Of a stretch of DNA of 64,000 bases, positions 1 through 12,708 are shown in pieces (positions within the stretch are counted from its first letter, which is position 1; each line of letters starts with the position of its first letter). A program made the translations under genes and the position numbers. The stretch spans positions 372,001 through 436,000 of the forward strand of contig NAJO01000016.1 of assembly GCA_002077065.1 (NCBI GenBank), read 5' to 3'. The notes beneath the pieces were generated by a model, which made no database searches, had not been told where the DNA came from, and saw only the letters and a program-made list of their open reading frames with translations. The stretch is from Cryoendolithus antarcticus (Eukaryota > Ascomycota > Dothideomycetes > Cladosporiales > Cladosporiaceae).

Positions 1-540
1 GTTGGTAAGCGTGTAATACACTCCGACGCGTGAACATTTAAAGCTCACGATGTAGAGCTCTTTATGCTGATAACGCGCGTTATTACGCATCGTCATGGTG
101 GGTGGCAGGGCCGCGCGTTCGTAGGGCTCTAGGTGTACAGGGGGGGCCCTATAGCCCTCTGGTATAGTGTAGGGGTCGTATAGGTAGGGGGTAGGGTCGG
201 TGTCGGAATCGGTAGTGTTGTTGGATGGTCGTGGCAGGTGGATGTCTAGGGGAGGAAGTTAGAAGAGAAGAAAATAGCCTATGTAACCCCCCTATCACAT
301 GCACTGCTGCCTAGGCCACGTCAGAGTACTAAGTGATAGGCACTTCGTTGCTCGTGCTAACATTTCTGACGTCGGAGTCGGCGGCAGTGAAGTCAGAAAA
401 GCAGTAGCCAAGGCTCCTAGTGAGGCAGAACAGCGTCCATAGTGAAGACAAGTCGGTAGCACGTGCTAACATGAGTAGAGGGGGGGGGGAGAGGTATGGG
501 GGGGTGGGTATAGGGGGGTATAGGGCTTGTCAAGACTTAC
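1..540. other. G-rich, low-complexity tract without a supported gene
   Basis: No open reading frame here looks coding. The stretch has runs of G (about 481-520) and many short ta/tag words with repeated 'ctatag..gg' patterns, as in degraded transposon sequence. It follows a clean GT donor on the minus strand (535-540), so it may lie inside an intron of the neighbouring gene or may be an insertion that cut that gene. I cannot assign it to an element family. Confidence 0.35.
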
Positions 541-1526
541 CTCCCATACGTGGCCTTGATTCGTAGTCAATGCCAACGAGAGAACCTCGTCTGGTCGGTA
601 TGTCTGCAAGCGAGTGGCGTCGGCTTTCGTTGATATTGGGCAACTCCTCCCATCCCAAATGGGTCTGCCATTGTGGACGACGAGACGCGTGATCTGCAGC
701 AAACACCATTGTCAGCACTTGCACATCGTGAGTCCCACATCGTAACTCGTGAACATCGTCAGTGCAGTAGCACGTGCTGTCCAGCATGTGACAACACCCT
801 TGATCGCCACATCATCACATGCCAACACAATGATGAAACGCGTCGACACTCACCAGAGCTGAAGTTGCCGTAGGCAGAGTCAAACCTTCGATCCAACCTT
901 TGTTCAAACATCGCTGCGTCCATTGTATCCGCTCGTCGATCAATACCACTATTTGAGTACCCAAAGCTCTCATACTGCGAAGGCATCGTGACAGTCCGCT
1001 GCAACGACGCGAAGGGAGGTTGAGAGGTTCGGGAGAAGTCGCCATCAGGTTCGTATCCGTCTTCGGTATCGATGTCCCCCTCTTCTGCTTCATGCAACAG
1101 ACCCAAGGGCACCATACTAGCAGAGGCTTGAGGTGTTTGCACTTCTGGTGGCGAAAAGGTCATCTCCCTTTGTCCCTGCGAATGAGAAAGCGATCGACCG
1201 ACTTTAGGAGTTGGCTGCAGTGGTATCGGAAATGGCAAAGCATTGTGTCCTTCGCTCGCAGCTGGAGATGGCGTTGCTGCGGATCGCGAACTTGCGTGGT
1301 TGCCATTCGGAGCTCCCAGATGTGTCTCTCTTGCGACTGCGCGACGAGTCTGGTCGTTCAACTTGAAGCTACCTCGCTGTTGTGTAGCCCAGATGCCGCC
1401 ACCTAGCCCTGGAACGCCGCTTTCTTTGCGTGGCAAAACTCCGAATGTAGTGGTGGATGGCCAAGGTCTTTCGTCTTCGGACGATGCGACAGCTTCGGAG
1501 TCTGGCGTTCCACGGCGATTCGTCAT
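541..1526 (-). CDS. N-terminal two exons of a low-complexity fungal protein, incomplete at the left edge
   Basis: Exon 1 runs 1526-854 from an ATG and ends at a GTGAGT donor in phase 1. Exon 2 runs 693-541 after a CTGCAG acceptor and ends at GTAAGT, again in phase 1, so it is a symmetric exon. The protein is rich in Ser, Pro, Arg and Gly, has a GVPGLGGG motif near residue 40, and exon 2 carries a basic RRHSLADIPTRRGS motif typical of phosphorylated disordered regions. This style resembles the N-terminal part of fungal PSP1-domain proteins, but the PSP1 domain itself is not in the window, so that name is only a weak guess. The rest should lie to the left, unless the G-rich tract at 1-540 has interrupted the gene. 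Confidence 0.5.
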
Positions 1527-1569
1527 GTCGTTCTATGCTACATTCAGAAAAATTAGCAGCTGACTTAGC

Positions 1570-4500
1570 TCGATTAGTAGATCAAACGCGCAAGACGAGA
1601 GGAAACGATCGAGATGGCTGGCAAGCTTCGCATCGTCAAGCGCCGCATCGACGACAGCAGCGATCGCGAAGATCGCGAGGATCGTAATGACCGCAAAGGT
1701 CGCAAGATCGTGGTCGCGAGCGTGTGGCTTCGCTGGTTGTGTCGGGTGTTGGCCGCTGTGCCAGTGCTGGCTTTGCTGTGGGAGATTTCTCGTCTCTGCT
1801 TGATTCTGTGGAGTGCGCGCAGCTCATCTTGAGCATTGGCGGGATGGAGTGTCTCGAAGAAAGTATAGCAGCTGCCGCATTGGTTTGGCTGGTATTATAG
1901 CTGCATAAGAGCGTGTCGAACGCCAGCGAAATGTGATCGTCTCCAGACTTTCGTGCTGTGACCTTGCCCATCATATTCCGGCTGCTGCACCCTGGAACAC
2001 ACAAATAATTCGCATTGTATGTGCCACGTTCGAACACGAAATGCAAGCGACTCGTTGTTCCAGCGGATTGCAGAGCATCATCTTGTCGGTCCACTTGTGT
2101 TTCGTGTTATGGAGGAGTTCAGCCTTGTGGAGGGAGTCTAGACGATGATCGGAATATACTTTGCGCGATCAACTTTCGACACGTGCGCATAACTCCAACC
2201 TAGGAGCCCATGGGTCGTAACCTTATGGCGACGCATCATTTGTTCAACCGAGTCTGCACCCCAGATTGCGACCGCCATGAACGAGACCGTCGGACTTCTT
2301 CACTGGAGTGGTGGCCAGATGCGATCTCACGGCAGACACTCAGATCGAAAGTAGACATGGACAGACACATCATGCCATCCGAGCCTTCCACACGCATAAC
2401 CCATCGGCCACAGGAGCTGCTGCAAAGGAGACGAGGGAACAGCAATCATACCTCGAAATCCCTTCGGCGGAAAATTACTCGTATCGGTATCGTTTCTATG
2501 TCTACAACTCGTGCTTGTGCACACAAGACAGTATCAGCAAGGCTCGGGCAGCACGTTGCAGGCTATCGGGCAACATACTTTGATTTTCCAGGTTCGTAAT
2601 CGCAATACAGTCTATCGGAAAGACAATGCGACAATCTATGAGCTCTACCAGTCTAGATGCGAGATTCAGCTGCTCTACCTCAAGACAACCCTTCCCAGAT
2701 CCTCGACAAGGGAGCCATACCTATCAACAATCCCAACGCCACACCAGAAGCCAATCTATGACAACAAAAGCAAGAAGATGTACGTCAGACTATGGTCGTC
2801 AGGAGAAGATACAGGACTCCAGAGAGCAGAATGAAGTGCGGTCCAGCAAGAGCCAGGGAACGGGCGTCTCGGCAAGCGCCAAAGCGTGCCGGAATAGGTT
2901 GCTGGCGAGAGTGCGGAGAAAACGATCAGCAAGTGGGGACGAAATATATGGGGTTCGTGACAACGTGGCGGTCGCGCGTGCTCCCCTAGTGTGGCCTTGG
3001 TGTTGCTCCTCAGTCTGGGGAATAGGTCGATGCTGTGTTCGGCGAGCTCCTGTGAGCAGAGGGACGACTTCGTGCGTAGCAGCACCGCTGAGAGATGTAG
3101 GTCCTCTGGCGCAAGCAATTTGCTGTAGCTGGCAATGTGGGGCAGAACCAGACGACCGGGCTGCGGATTGGCTCACGCTTTTCGGGGAGAAGTATGGGGT
3201 AAAAAGCCTCGCCTCAACGATCGCGCCAGTTCTCCGAGCGACTTTTTCAGCCCTGGGCTGATTACAATGGCAGATATCGATGTGTCGTTCGCGCTGGAAC
3301 GCTAAAGTTGCAACGCGGCTGTTCGCAATGGGAGCAACAGCCCTGGTGTCAGGCGATGAGCGGGCATGGCAGCTAACGTACGCTTGTGACGAGCCGCGCG
3401 ACGGGCCACAAAGCTCTGCAGCATGCAGGGTGGCGGTGGTGTCAGGGATCAGGGGCAATGCTGCGAAGAATGCGGAGAAAGAACGCGATGCAGCGCTCGT
3501 ACGAATCGAGGTGCTTTGCGATTGACACACGCCATGTCACGAGAGCAGATGCTACAATGCAAATGGCACCCCCTGGATGAAGCTGTGTGAGCATAGTACG
3601 ATGCCGAGCCAGTCGGCTGCATTCCAGGCACAGTTGCACTCAAACGCACGACAGCACTATCGACATGCACCCCACACGACCTGGAGTACCTGCTATGATC
3701 GAGCTATGCTCATGATGCATCGCGAAAGAGTCCGCCAGTCAATCTAGGTGCGACCAAAGGGCTACGACCCGGATGTCCAGCACGTCTGCGTCGACCGGTA
3801 GCGCTTCGTCACACCAGAAAGCGTCTAGACGTGGACTTTAGCAACACGACCTAGCACGGTCTACAGCGGGATTCCTTCTCACATGCACGCGGGGCTGTCA
3901 GACCACCCGTTGAGAGATCCACCTCGTTGAGCTGACATCGACGCCACCAACATGGCCATCAGACCAGCACCTCATGTGGCGACATCGTGAGGATGGGATG
4001 AACATGTCCATCGGCGCAGTCCTTCCGCACCTTGACTACCAGGTGCTGGAATCACTAGACCGCTCGACATCATTCCGTGGTTCACGGACCCGAAGACACA
4101 TGGTGCAGCGTGATATGCACGGCAGTGTTGGCCAGGCGCAGCGCCTGATCCTCCGTTCGACGACTTTCCCATCGATCCCTTCGGCAACACGGCACTCCCT
4201 CATTCCCAACGCGCTGGCGATGAGGCTCCAGTGCAGCATATGACGAACGGAGTCCCCTTTCCACAACCTGTCCAACTATCTGGCTTGAGATGCAAGGCAC
4301 CTTGGACTACCTTCAAAGCCTGACAATCGTTGGTGTTGACCAAGAAGGTAGCGAGATCACGTTGACATGCCCGATGGAACTCCTGCCTCCGTCGATGCTG
4401 TGGTATGATGCACATGCTGTCGATCCGCACGAGGGCCAGCAAGCTGCCAAGTACCAGCATCTCTTCCTGACGATAATGCCTGCTTTGATACTTTTGCATG

Positions 4501-7500
4501 ACTGAATCACCCCGCGCCCATGAGCTTGCTCGTGAACTTTGGCTTGACGCACGAGATGGTACACGAGCCGCTGGTGACGGCCTCGACTTCACCCTTCGAT
4601 GAGCCTATGCTCTCACGAAAGCTTCAGTGCCGTGCCAATGCCTCTCGGTCGCCCCCGTGCCGTTGGAAGAGTTTGACTCTTCCGGGGTGATATGGCTCAA
4701 AGGCATGATCGCTCAATTTCGCACCTATCCACCAACTACGCATCACTCCTAAGCATCCTCCACTTCTCTCACACACCATAGCAGTTACTATGGGTGGCGG
4801 GTCGCAAACGGAGACTGTTCGTATCGCTGCCTCAAGCTGACATTTGCGCAGCGACTCGAGAACCTAGCAGTTGCACTAGCTATCGCTATCGTCCCGGTCC
4901 ATTGCAAGAAGCTCACAATCCATCATCAGATGATGTCGTCGTGCTCGCAACCTACAGAGCACATGTGCGGTGGCGCTTTGCAACCCCGAGAACTCACTGA
5001 TAATGCATGCGTGGCGCAAACACCTCCCAGTAATGATCCATCTAGACCGTCGCTCCTACCCTCTACTACCTCGCCACCTAGTGATACGCTTCACCCATTT
5101 CATCGACGCATGAAGATGACTACACCCACTCGACGTCGGCACTTCTACACGGGAGATTATGGGAGTAGCCGGCGAGAGGCTTGTCTAGTAGTGTGCGAGC
5201 AGTGGATAGGAGAGGGCTATCACGATACCACTCGCGAGTGCCATATGTGTGTTTGATCCCACATGCCGGCTACGATGGGTCGAGGCAAGACGAATGGCCG
5301 CTCAAAAGTTAGGGAAGGTCGATGTGTCTGCTTGGGAACTGCTTGGACCTTCAAGAAGGTCTAAGAGCGCCAAGCGTCCTGACAACATACAAGAATGTCG
5401 CATGGGGCGATCAATGTATCAAGCCTGTCTGGAAAGACTACGATCATGTCCCACTGCTCTGATGTACTGCGCCTTGGTCAAGATTAGTCTACCGACAACG
5501 ATAGTCATCAAGGAATTTGGCGAAGCTCACGACCGTCGAGCCGGAGCTGCAACAGTCGGCTATACTGTATCGACAGTATGTCTCAGACATATTGGACCTG
5601 ACAGCCAAAGCCGTTAAGGTAAGAGGGGAGCTGAGAGAAAAGGGAGATGTACACCGCCGAACATCGGCAATGGCATCACCGAAATAGGCAGTCGAGACTT
5701 GCCTTCGATCGCGATATTGTGCCTTCAGTCGAGTATATTTGGCGAGTTGGGCCTGATACACGCTCAGCACACAGTACCGGATGAGGAAGTCACAGCAGCC
5801 GTCAGCCACAGCCACATAGCACAAGCCAGCAAGTGTTGCAAGGGAATTACCTCAACCTGTTGACCATGTCCAGCACTAACGTGTGCGTTGAGTAGGTCTG
5901 CCCCGAGCAGATGGTCCCATACATGAAAGAGAAGAGGCCTGAATTAAGGTGGAACAAAGTGGAGCACGGCGAGCAGATGAGCAAGCACCCAGAGCTGCCG
6001 CGCTCATCGCCTTGCACTCGCATAATGTGCATCCAGCTAGCAGCCAGAGCTGCAACGCTGCCACTTGAAAGGGTGGTAGCATGGATGTCATGACCATAGC
6101 CACTACATCCAGGTGACGCCGAAGTCGCAGCTGCGCAGCGTGAGCCTACCCTCATACTGCCACCATACAATTATCGAACAGCTAGAAAGAAGTGGACGAG
6201 AAGATAAAGATGTGTAATTGATCCCGATGAGTCGACCCAAGCGTCGGCGCAGGCCGACAGCGAGGTTCTCTGGCACGTGGACTCACTGGCGAAGAAAAGT
6301 TCAACGGACTTGCATGGGCCTTGAGGATGGCTCGCCGATGCCGATTCGAGAATGGTGGGAATCGCAAGCGGTTGGAATGTTGAGTGCTAGCACAGGCGTG
6401 TAACAAGACTACCTTCCACTTCGCAAATAATAAACGAGAAGGGGTTCTAAAGCAAGTGGCGTCCAGAGGCTGCCTCCATGACCGCTCTTGCGACATCTCG
6501 AGTATGCGGGGTGGAGGTGCTCTTCGCCGTAGGCCCATGCCAGCAGCGAGAGACGTCCTCGGGCTGTGAAGTCTCAGACAGTAGGAGATTTGAGGACTCA
6601 TACGGGCCGTGTACCTGGCTCGCCGATGCCACTTGAAATCTGCACGGCGTCGAGGTCAGTGCCAGTCTAGACTGGCGTCACTGATCGTGCGCATGCGGCT
6701 GCCGAAGGAAAAGACCATCGATGAGACGGTCCCGTCAATGGTTTCGGATTGAAATAAGGAGAGTATGAAGTACTGGACCTGTCGCCCTGCTCTTTCTGTG
6801 TATCTCGCCACCTAGCGCCACCCATAGATGGAGCCTGGAAATGCAGACCGGGGTAACGATGCTTGATTGTGACCAGTCGAGCAGCAAAGCTTTTAGTATC
6901 TCAGTCGAGAAGCGATGCACCTATGTCAGATGTTGCGGACCTTTGATGTCGTTAAGTCGACGAGATACTGCGCCTGCAAAGGGTCAGCATTAGGGGAATG
7001 ACACAGGAGCGCAGACTCGGCGGAAATCGCACTACACTGGCGGAGCATAAGATCTGGGCGTTGTCAACGGTGTTGGCTCAGCGTACTCGTTGAAGCGCGT
7101 TCTCGCATCTGCGTCCGTGGAGTAGGAATATGGCATACATCATTTCTGCACCGGCCGACCCTTCGCGTCGGCGATGCTGTGAAGTGCCTCGCGATCACGA
7201 CCAAGGATACTGTCGTTGTGAAGAGAGTGTTGTGGTGGGAGCTCGGAGTCGCTGCGGGAGGTGGGTGCGGCGGCAAGTGAACAAATAAGACCGATCCGGC
7301 AACGCAAGCCAAAGTCAGCATCTTGTCGCCAGAGCAATACAAGCGTCTTGATCATGCCGCGTATTCAGCATGCTGACGAGGGTGGCACTCGCAGCGCTGG
7401 TGTCGCCGCCGAGATGGTACTGTCGAGGCACTAAATGGTGTTGTTGCGGAATGTAGTGTCAGTGGAGGAAGTCAACAGGCTCATTCACGTCAACAAGCTT

Positions 7501-8145
7501 GAGTCTTTGAGTGCACGGACCAGGGGATCTCAATACACACAACCCATGCTTGCAAGCATCACATCTTCACAGGGACGGTGACTTTGAGGCGTACTAGGAG
7601 TGAGTGTCAACGCCAACAGTACGGCACAGCTGCTTTGTCACATATACGTAGACACCGGCAAGTGCTGAGTATGAGCCCCTTACGGGAACCGGCGGTTGAT
7701 CTCACTCGATACTCCGTTACGTCTCTCGAGAAGACGGCGACCCCGACTCAAGCGCTGAGTTCCACACTTGGGGCTTGCGGCGGAGCCTCAAGACTGTCTT
7801 CGACGAACGCTATACCGACGAAGTGCGCCGCTCCTGATACCACGGCACGAAGATGCAGGGTCTATCTGATCGCAAGGGGGTGGAGCAGCGCTTCTCGAAC
7901 TCCTGATGCAGTGCACCGAATCATTCGAATTCAGCGATCGCTCGAGCAAGCACTACATGCGACAGTACGAAGTCTGGAAGCGATACCTCAAAGTACATGA
8001 AAGCTATTCGCCTCTTCAGCTGCGACCTCGCAAGCGCCCAGGCGATGTATTGGCCACAAGCCATGCGCGAGGGCAGAACTGTGCATTGGTCTGCTACGCT
8101 CCTGTCGCGAACATTCTTCCGCATCGACACGAAGACTCGAGCGAC
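1570..8145. other. 6.6-kb interval with no supportable gene
   Basis: Six-frame translations give only short, overlapping, arginine/serine-rich frames on both strands. None has a recognisable domain, a consistent splice pattern or conserved-looking motifs. A run of gatcg-containing short repeats lies at about 1645-1725. A perfect 16-bp palindrome centred on TCTAGA lies at about 6661-6676. I see no tRNA, no terminal repeats and no transposase. The base composition is ordinary, not the AT-rich type expected of heavily RIP-mutated repeats. It could hold a long non-coding RNA or very old decayed genes, but nothing shows this. Confidence 0.5.
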
Positions 8146-8988
8146 CTATGCCTCCAGCTTACTACCATCCAAGAACCTCAACACGATCCTCTCAAAATCC
8201 TCTGCGCGATGCATCGGCGGCAAATGCCCAGCATCCACCATAACCCCAAACTGAGCATCGCCACCCTCCCTCTCGATGGCTTCGGCCAGCTCCCTCAACA
8301 CCTCGACGCTCACAGCCCCATCTCTTCCTCCAGCCAAGACCAAACACCTCATGTCCTTCAACTTCCCCAGCTCCGCGGCATAATCATACCCTCGAATCGC
8401 ATCCGCAAGGATCTTATACCCTTCAAACGAGCAAGTGCGCACGAGCTCCAAGGCGGAAGCTCTCACGGCTTCGTCGTGCAGCGTCTCACCCGGGAACCAG
8501 CGAGCTACGGTCTCCTGGCACAGCTGCTCACGCTCGCGCTGAAAGAGGTCAATCCGCTCACCCCAAAGTGTTTTCGTAGCTGATGGACTCGTGATGCCCG
8601 GCGCGCAGAGGCTGAGTATGGACTCCACCTCGGTAGGATAGAGCATGCCGTACCGCAGCGCCAGCACGCCGCCGATACTGCAGCCGATTATCGCCTTCAG
8701 CTTACTGCTGCCAGTAGCCGCGGGGACGAGAACGTGCATGTGATGGACAACATCCTCAGTGCTGTACCTTCGAGTAGAGTCTGAGGGTGGAGGAGTAAGA
8801 TTATGGCCTATGTGGTCGAAGACGAGGGTACGGTAGCCGGCGCTGTGGAGAGCAGGGATGGTGGAGTCGAACATATGATGATTGGACATGAGAGCATGGA
8901 CAAGGAACGCTACGGGGCCATTGGCTGGGCCAGAAAGGGAGGTGTAGTAGGCGATGCCGTCGATGTCGATCGTTTGTATGGTCTCCAT
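8146..8988 (-). CDS. alpha/beta hydrolase, 3-oxoadipate enol-lactonase-like
   Basis: A single-exon, 280-residue protein starting at ATG 8988. It has the alpha/beta hydrolase layout: an oxyanion region near residue 30 (FLVHALMSNHHMFD), the nucleophile elbow G-C-S-I-G near residue 103, a candidate acid in GGRDG near residue 225 and the catalytic His in DAGHLPP near residue 252. Length and motifs fit soluble hydrolases of the enol-lactonase/epoxide-hydrolase group. The substrate cannot be read from the sequence. The neighbouring V-ATPase gene runs in the same direction but gives no functional link. Confidence 0.8.
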   Translation of the reverse strand: METIQTIDIDGIAYYTSLSGPANGPVAFLVHALMSNHHMFDSTIPALHSAGYRTLVFDHIGHNLTPPPSDSTRRYSTEDVVHHMHVLVPAATGSSKLKAIIGCSIGGVLALRYGMLYPTEVESILSLCAPGITSPSATKTLWGERIDLFQREREQLCQETVARWFPGETLHDEAVRASALELVRTCSFEGYKILADAIRGYDYAAELGKLKDMRCLVLAGGRDGAVSVEVLRELAEAIEREGGDAQFGVMVDAGHLPPMHRAEDFERIVLRFLDGSKLEA

Positions 8989-9378
8989 GCCTTGTATGTG
9001 CCTACCGTTCCAGAGCCAGGCAGAAACCCGGTCTCAATGCCAACGCATGCAGAAGAGCAGATGCTCTAGCCCACTGCCTTGCTATCACTACATACGCAAC
9101 AACCTCGTCCCCTCATCTCTGACCCCGCACCAAAGTCTCTGTCAAATCCCTAGTTATCACGCCGTCGTAGTCATCAAAGGCATGTCAATAGCATTTGACT
9201 GCAATATTCCGGTGCTTCCAGCATCTCCATCATGCATGTTGTGGTCCTGAATATGGACAGGTTTCACTCGACTGCTTCGAGAAATACTGCGATACCAGGA
9301 GAAGTAGTACATTTAGGTATCTCACATATGATCATCTCTATCAGCGCCAAACGCCCATGCCATGCTCATGCAGCAAGC

Positions 9379-10595
9379 TCAAAAGACCGAGATGTAGTTT
9401 CCGATCCGATCCTTCTGGTTCTGCGCAATGCACTCTGAGATCCACGTGATGTTCCGGATTTCCTGGACTTGGTTAGTATATCATGCTCAGTTGGCCCAAT
9501 ACGACAGAAGAAGGACGTACCTGCTCCCTCAGCTTGACCCACGCGTACACCACAGCGTGTGTGAACTGGTAAGTAAATGCCAGCTTGCTGATCTCCATCT
9601 CCTTCTGGTAGAACAAATCCTCCAGACTCTTCCCGTCGTCGCCTCCGATTCCACCGCTCTGGTTACCCAAACCTCCGCCACCGCTGTTGCCAGTCTGGTC
9701 AAGCATCGTCCTGTAGTCTGACACACCATCCACCGCGATCCTCACGCCCTCCAAATCCTCCGCCCTCGACAACATCAGTATCCCCTCCGGATACAATCGT
9801 CCAAAAGAAGGATACAGCTTCCTCCTCTCCGGCTTCCCCAGCTCCGTGCCAAACGAGTTGATCGTAATATTGATGCTCCTCCGATCCGCCTCGAACTCCA
9901 ACACCTCCGCCATAACACCAGCCGTAGGCGTCCACTTCAACTCCGCATCCTCGGTGACAAACTTGTAAAAGTCCTCCAAGTAGTTCTTGTAAAGCGTATT
10001 CCTCACAATCTCGATATTCAGCTCATCTAAGTCCTGATGGCTCAAACTCCCCTTGAAGTACGCCGCCAGAGGTGTCTCAATCAAGACTGAATTATACAAC
10101 TCCTCGATGTTCGTCGCCACGCACAGCGCTGGCATCGTCTCGAACCAGCCCAACGGGTGGCACCGCTCCAGCAGCTCGCGCGTATCGCGCTCGTGAAGTG
10201 TGCCGGTGATGAGCAAGGCCACGTTGTCGATCATGTAGGCGTAGGTGAGGTAGTCCATGAACTTTGCCAGGGAACCGACGGCGTTTGCTTGAAGGTAGCG
10301 GAATTCGGCGACGAGTTTGTCCATGGCTTTCTCGGCTAGGGCGGAGGTTGAGGGGTTGGGGGGCAGGGCGGCGAGGAAGTCGCCGTAGGAGGGGCCGAGC
10401 TGGAGTTTGATGTCTGTCCATGAGTGTAAGTAGGGATGTGAGGGTGCATGGGTAGGGATGTAGGGATGTACCATCGATGGTCTCGCATTGGACTAGGTTG
10501 CCGTAGTTCTGCTGCGTGAGCAGGGCGTTGCGGTAGCCGCGGACTATGCCCTCTATGTAGCCGCCAGTAACGTTGTAGAACATGCCCTCCGCCAT
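9379..10595 (-). CDS. VMA6: V-type H+-ATPase subunit d (Vma6)
   Basis: Three exons (10595-10472, 10413-9521, 9462-9379) give 366 residues. The introns are 58 nt each; the first is phase 1 and the second phase 0. Subunit d is the cytosolic V0 component at the centre of the vacuolar proton pump, linking the V1 stalk to the proteolipid ring. The match is strong along the length: an N-terminal MFYNVTGGYIEGIVRGY, then LQLGPSYGDFL, MIDNVALLITGTLH, HPLGWFETMPAL, YPEGILMLSRAEDLEGVR, and a C-terminal EIRNITWISECIAQNQ supplied by the small last exon. A Gly-rich insert (about residues 290-310) replaces the usual short loop. The last exon is too short for a simple ORF search but is certain from the family's C-terminus. 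Confidence 0.95.
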
Positions 10596-11087
10596 CTTTG
10601 CGGTGGCTTTGGGGGTGGAGGAATGTGTGAGTTGGCGGGGAGGTGGTGTCGTTGCCCTGTCTCGCTGTGGCGGCGTTGATGTTGGAGCTCGAGCCGCAGA
10701 CTAGCGCCAAGACACAGCTTCACGACATCATCACGACTGCACTCAGTTAACCTGACAGCTATCGGTATACCTCATCACAGTCAAATACTAGCATATGGTC
10801 CTCGCAGTCTAAGCAGCGTAGGCTAGATCATGGAGATGTTGGGTAGCGATAGAGCGAATTTCATACGACGTATAGTCAATGAGTGCATATATATACAGAA
10901 CAGAGCAAGCATAAATCATCAACGAGAGCAGTAGAACGTCGCCGCTTTTCCAACTTCAGCAACCTCCTTCAGCCATCCTCCAAAACCCAAAACCGTGCCT
11001 TCCTGTCGCACAAATGAGCGAGCAGCAGCAAATCTCCAACGAAGCGAGTATTGATATGATACAGGTGACAAAGCCGAGTCGATGACT
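10596..11087. other. intergenic, nothing recognised
   Basis: This interval lies between the start of VMA6 and the end of the next minus-strand gene. It should hold the VMA6 promoter. A tatata run at about 10887-10892 is the only TATA-like word; I see no gene. Confidence 0.5.
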
Positions 11088-12053
11088 CTAGTCCATCTCC
11101 ATTGCGTGAGCAGCGCACGCGCCATCATGCATGGACATCTGAACGCCAGTGGTAGATGGATCTGGATCGGAAGGCGGCAGAGAATTCAGCGAGTTGAGAC
11201 TGACACCGCAAAACGCCATGCCCGTCGGACTCATCTCAGCCTTCAGCGTCCCGCCCGGCGCAGCGACCTCGATCCCAGCAGGCAACATGAGCAGCCTCGG
11301 TATCAGATCACCAGCGTCTCGTGTCACGAGCTTCGCTTCCAGCAGATCGTTCGAGAAGAGGTAGTACTCGCGATTGCCGCTGTACACATTGAGGCACTGC
11401 ACCAAGTAACACGGCACAGCGCGATTCTCGAACCAGACCTGCACTTCGCGCAGTCGCGGGTAGTGGTTGATGATGAACTTGGCGTACGCGGCGGCGCAAG
11501 TCTCGAGAGATGGGCGCGAGTCCATGCGCGTCCAGCTGATGCCTAGCTTGTGCGAGGCTTCATCGATGAGAGGTTGCTGCGTGGCCTCGCGCATGCCCGG
11601 TGGGAGGATCAGGTGTGCGAGCTCGTCGGAGTCGGAGGTCACGCAGACACGCTGCAATTTGCGGCTTTGCATGATTGGGCGACCGTGCTGGAGCTCGAAT
11701 GGGGTGCGCGCCATTTGCGCTTGGACCCAGGCGACGTTGGTGCTGTCATCCATAATTGCGTTGGGGTTTGGCATGGCTCCGGCTTCGGAGGCTGGCGTCG
11801 GGAGGGAGCCGTCGGCTTCCGGCTCTTCTTCATCATGGAAGATGTCGCCGCGGGATCGCTTGCGACCTGCAATGGAGCCAGGTGTGGGTGGGATTGACGC
11901 ATTGGGCGTGAGACCGAGTGGATTGCTGAAGCTGTTTGGCGTTTGAGCGACGCTGTTCGATTGACCGACATAGTGACCATGACCGAAGTACTCTTGACTT
12001 GGCTGGATTGAAATCGATGGCGATGGCGTTGGCATGACATTAGGGGTAGCCAT
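11088..12053 (-). CDS. conserved-looking fungal protein of unknown function
   Basis: A single-exon frame. The ATG at 12053 gives 321 residues (MATPNVMPTP...); an in-frame ATG at 12128 would add 25. I prefer the inner one because the added stretch looks like leader sequence. Residues 1-110 are disordered and Pro/Ser/Gln-rich, with a basic patch GRKRSRGD that could be a nuclear localisation signal followed by an acidic HDEEEPEAD. From about residue 120 to 290 the protein is ordered and looks conserved: aromatic and charged blocks such as WVQAQMARTPFELQHGRP, YAKFIINHYPRLREVQVWFENR and NREYYLFSNDLLEAKLV. I do not recognise a named domain. A nuclear role is only an inference from the basic patch. 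Confidence 0.7.
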   Translation of the reverse strand: MATPNVMPTPSPSISIQPSQEYFGHGHYVGQSNSVAQTPNSFSNPLGLTPNASIPPTPGSIAGRKRSRGDIFHDEEEPEADGSLPTPASEAGAMPNPNAIMDDSTNVAWVQAQMARTPFELQHGRPIMQSRKLQRVCVTSDSDELAHLILPPGMREATQQPLIDEASHKLGISWTRMDSRPSLETCAAAYAKFIINHYPRLREVQVWFENRAVPCYLVQCLNVYSGNREYYLFSNDLLEAKLVTRDAGDLIPRLLMLPAGIEVAAPGGTLKAEMSPTGMAFCGVSLNSLNSLPPSDPDPSTTGVQMSMHDGACAAHAMEMD

Positions 12054-12128
12054 GGTGAAGTGAGCTGGGTCAGTAAGATGATCTAATAACATGTAATGCT
12101 TATCCTGCTCCGCTGGAAGACGTCGCAC

Positions 12129-12708
12129 TAGTTCGCTGATTGCCGGAGATCCTCCTATGGTCGTGACAGGTCGCGTGCTGGATTGCTGATGGGGCTGAAA
12201 TGATGCGTTACTTTGTCGCGTTACTACGCAAGCTCAGGCATTGGCGCACTCGGAATCTCGACTCGTCCAGACGTTCAATGGATATCGCAATCGAATTATA
12301 CGACCAATGGGTCCAGTACCAGTCCCTAACCGTTGTATGGAATAGAATATAGTGCAGCTGCTCTCGCAGCGCACCAGGAGTGATGAAGGATGAACGAATG
12401 AGAAGGAAGTTGGAAGTGAGCCGCGACGGCCAAAAGAGTGCCTCGATCGGCGAGGGAAGGCTCGCCCCGCCAACGGCTGTCGTCTCTGAACGAATCGCGT
12501 CACTCACCTTTGATGACCGTGCGGCTGTTTTCTCCACACTTCGGGTGCTGCCATAGAAGATCGGCACATGGCATTGGGGCTGAACCGGCCTGTGCGTGCC
12601 TGATGGATACGAAAATGAGGTGATGGACATTAGGGATCTCGTGAGGCGGTGGGTAAGGTGTAAGGATCTATAGTCTGCGTGCATACAGCAGCAATCGTAT
12701 CAGGCACC
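12129..12708. other. intergenic, nothing recognised
   Basis: Probable promoter of the upstream minus-strand gene and 3' region of HIS5. The frames on both strands are short and without features. Confidence 0.5.

Noticed and set aside
2799..3530. Minus-strand frame of 243 codons
   Set aside because: Composition is Arg/Ser/Ala-rich with no ordered blocks, and overlapping frames on the other strand are just as long. It looks like a chance ORF in GC-rich DNA.
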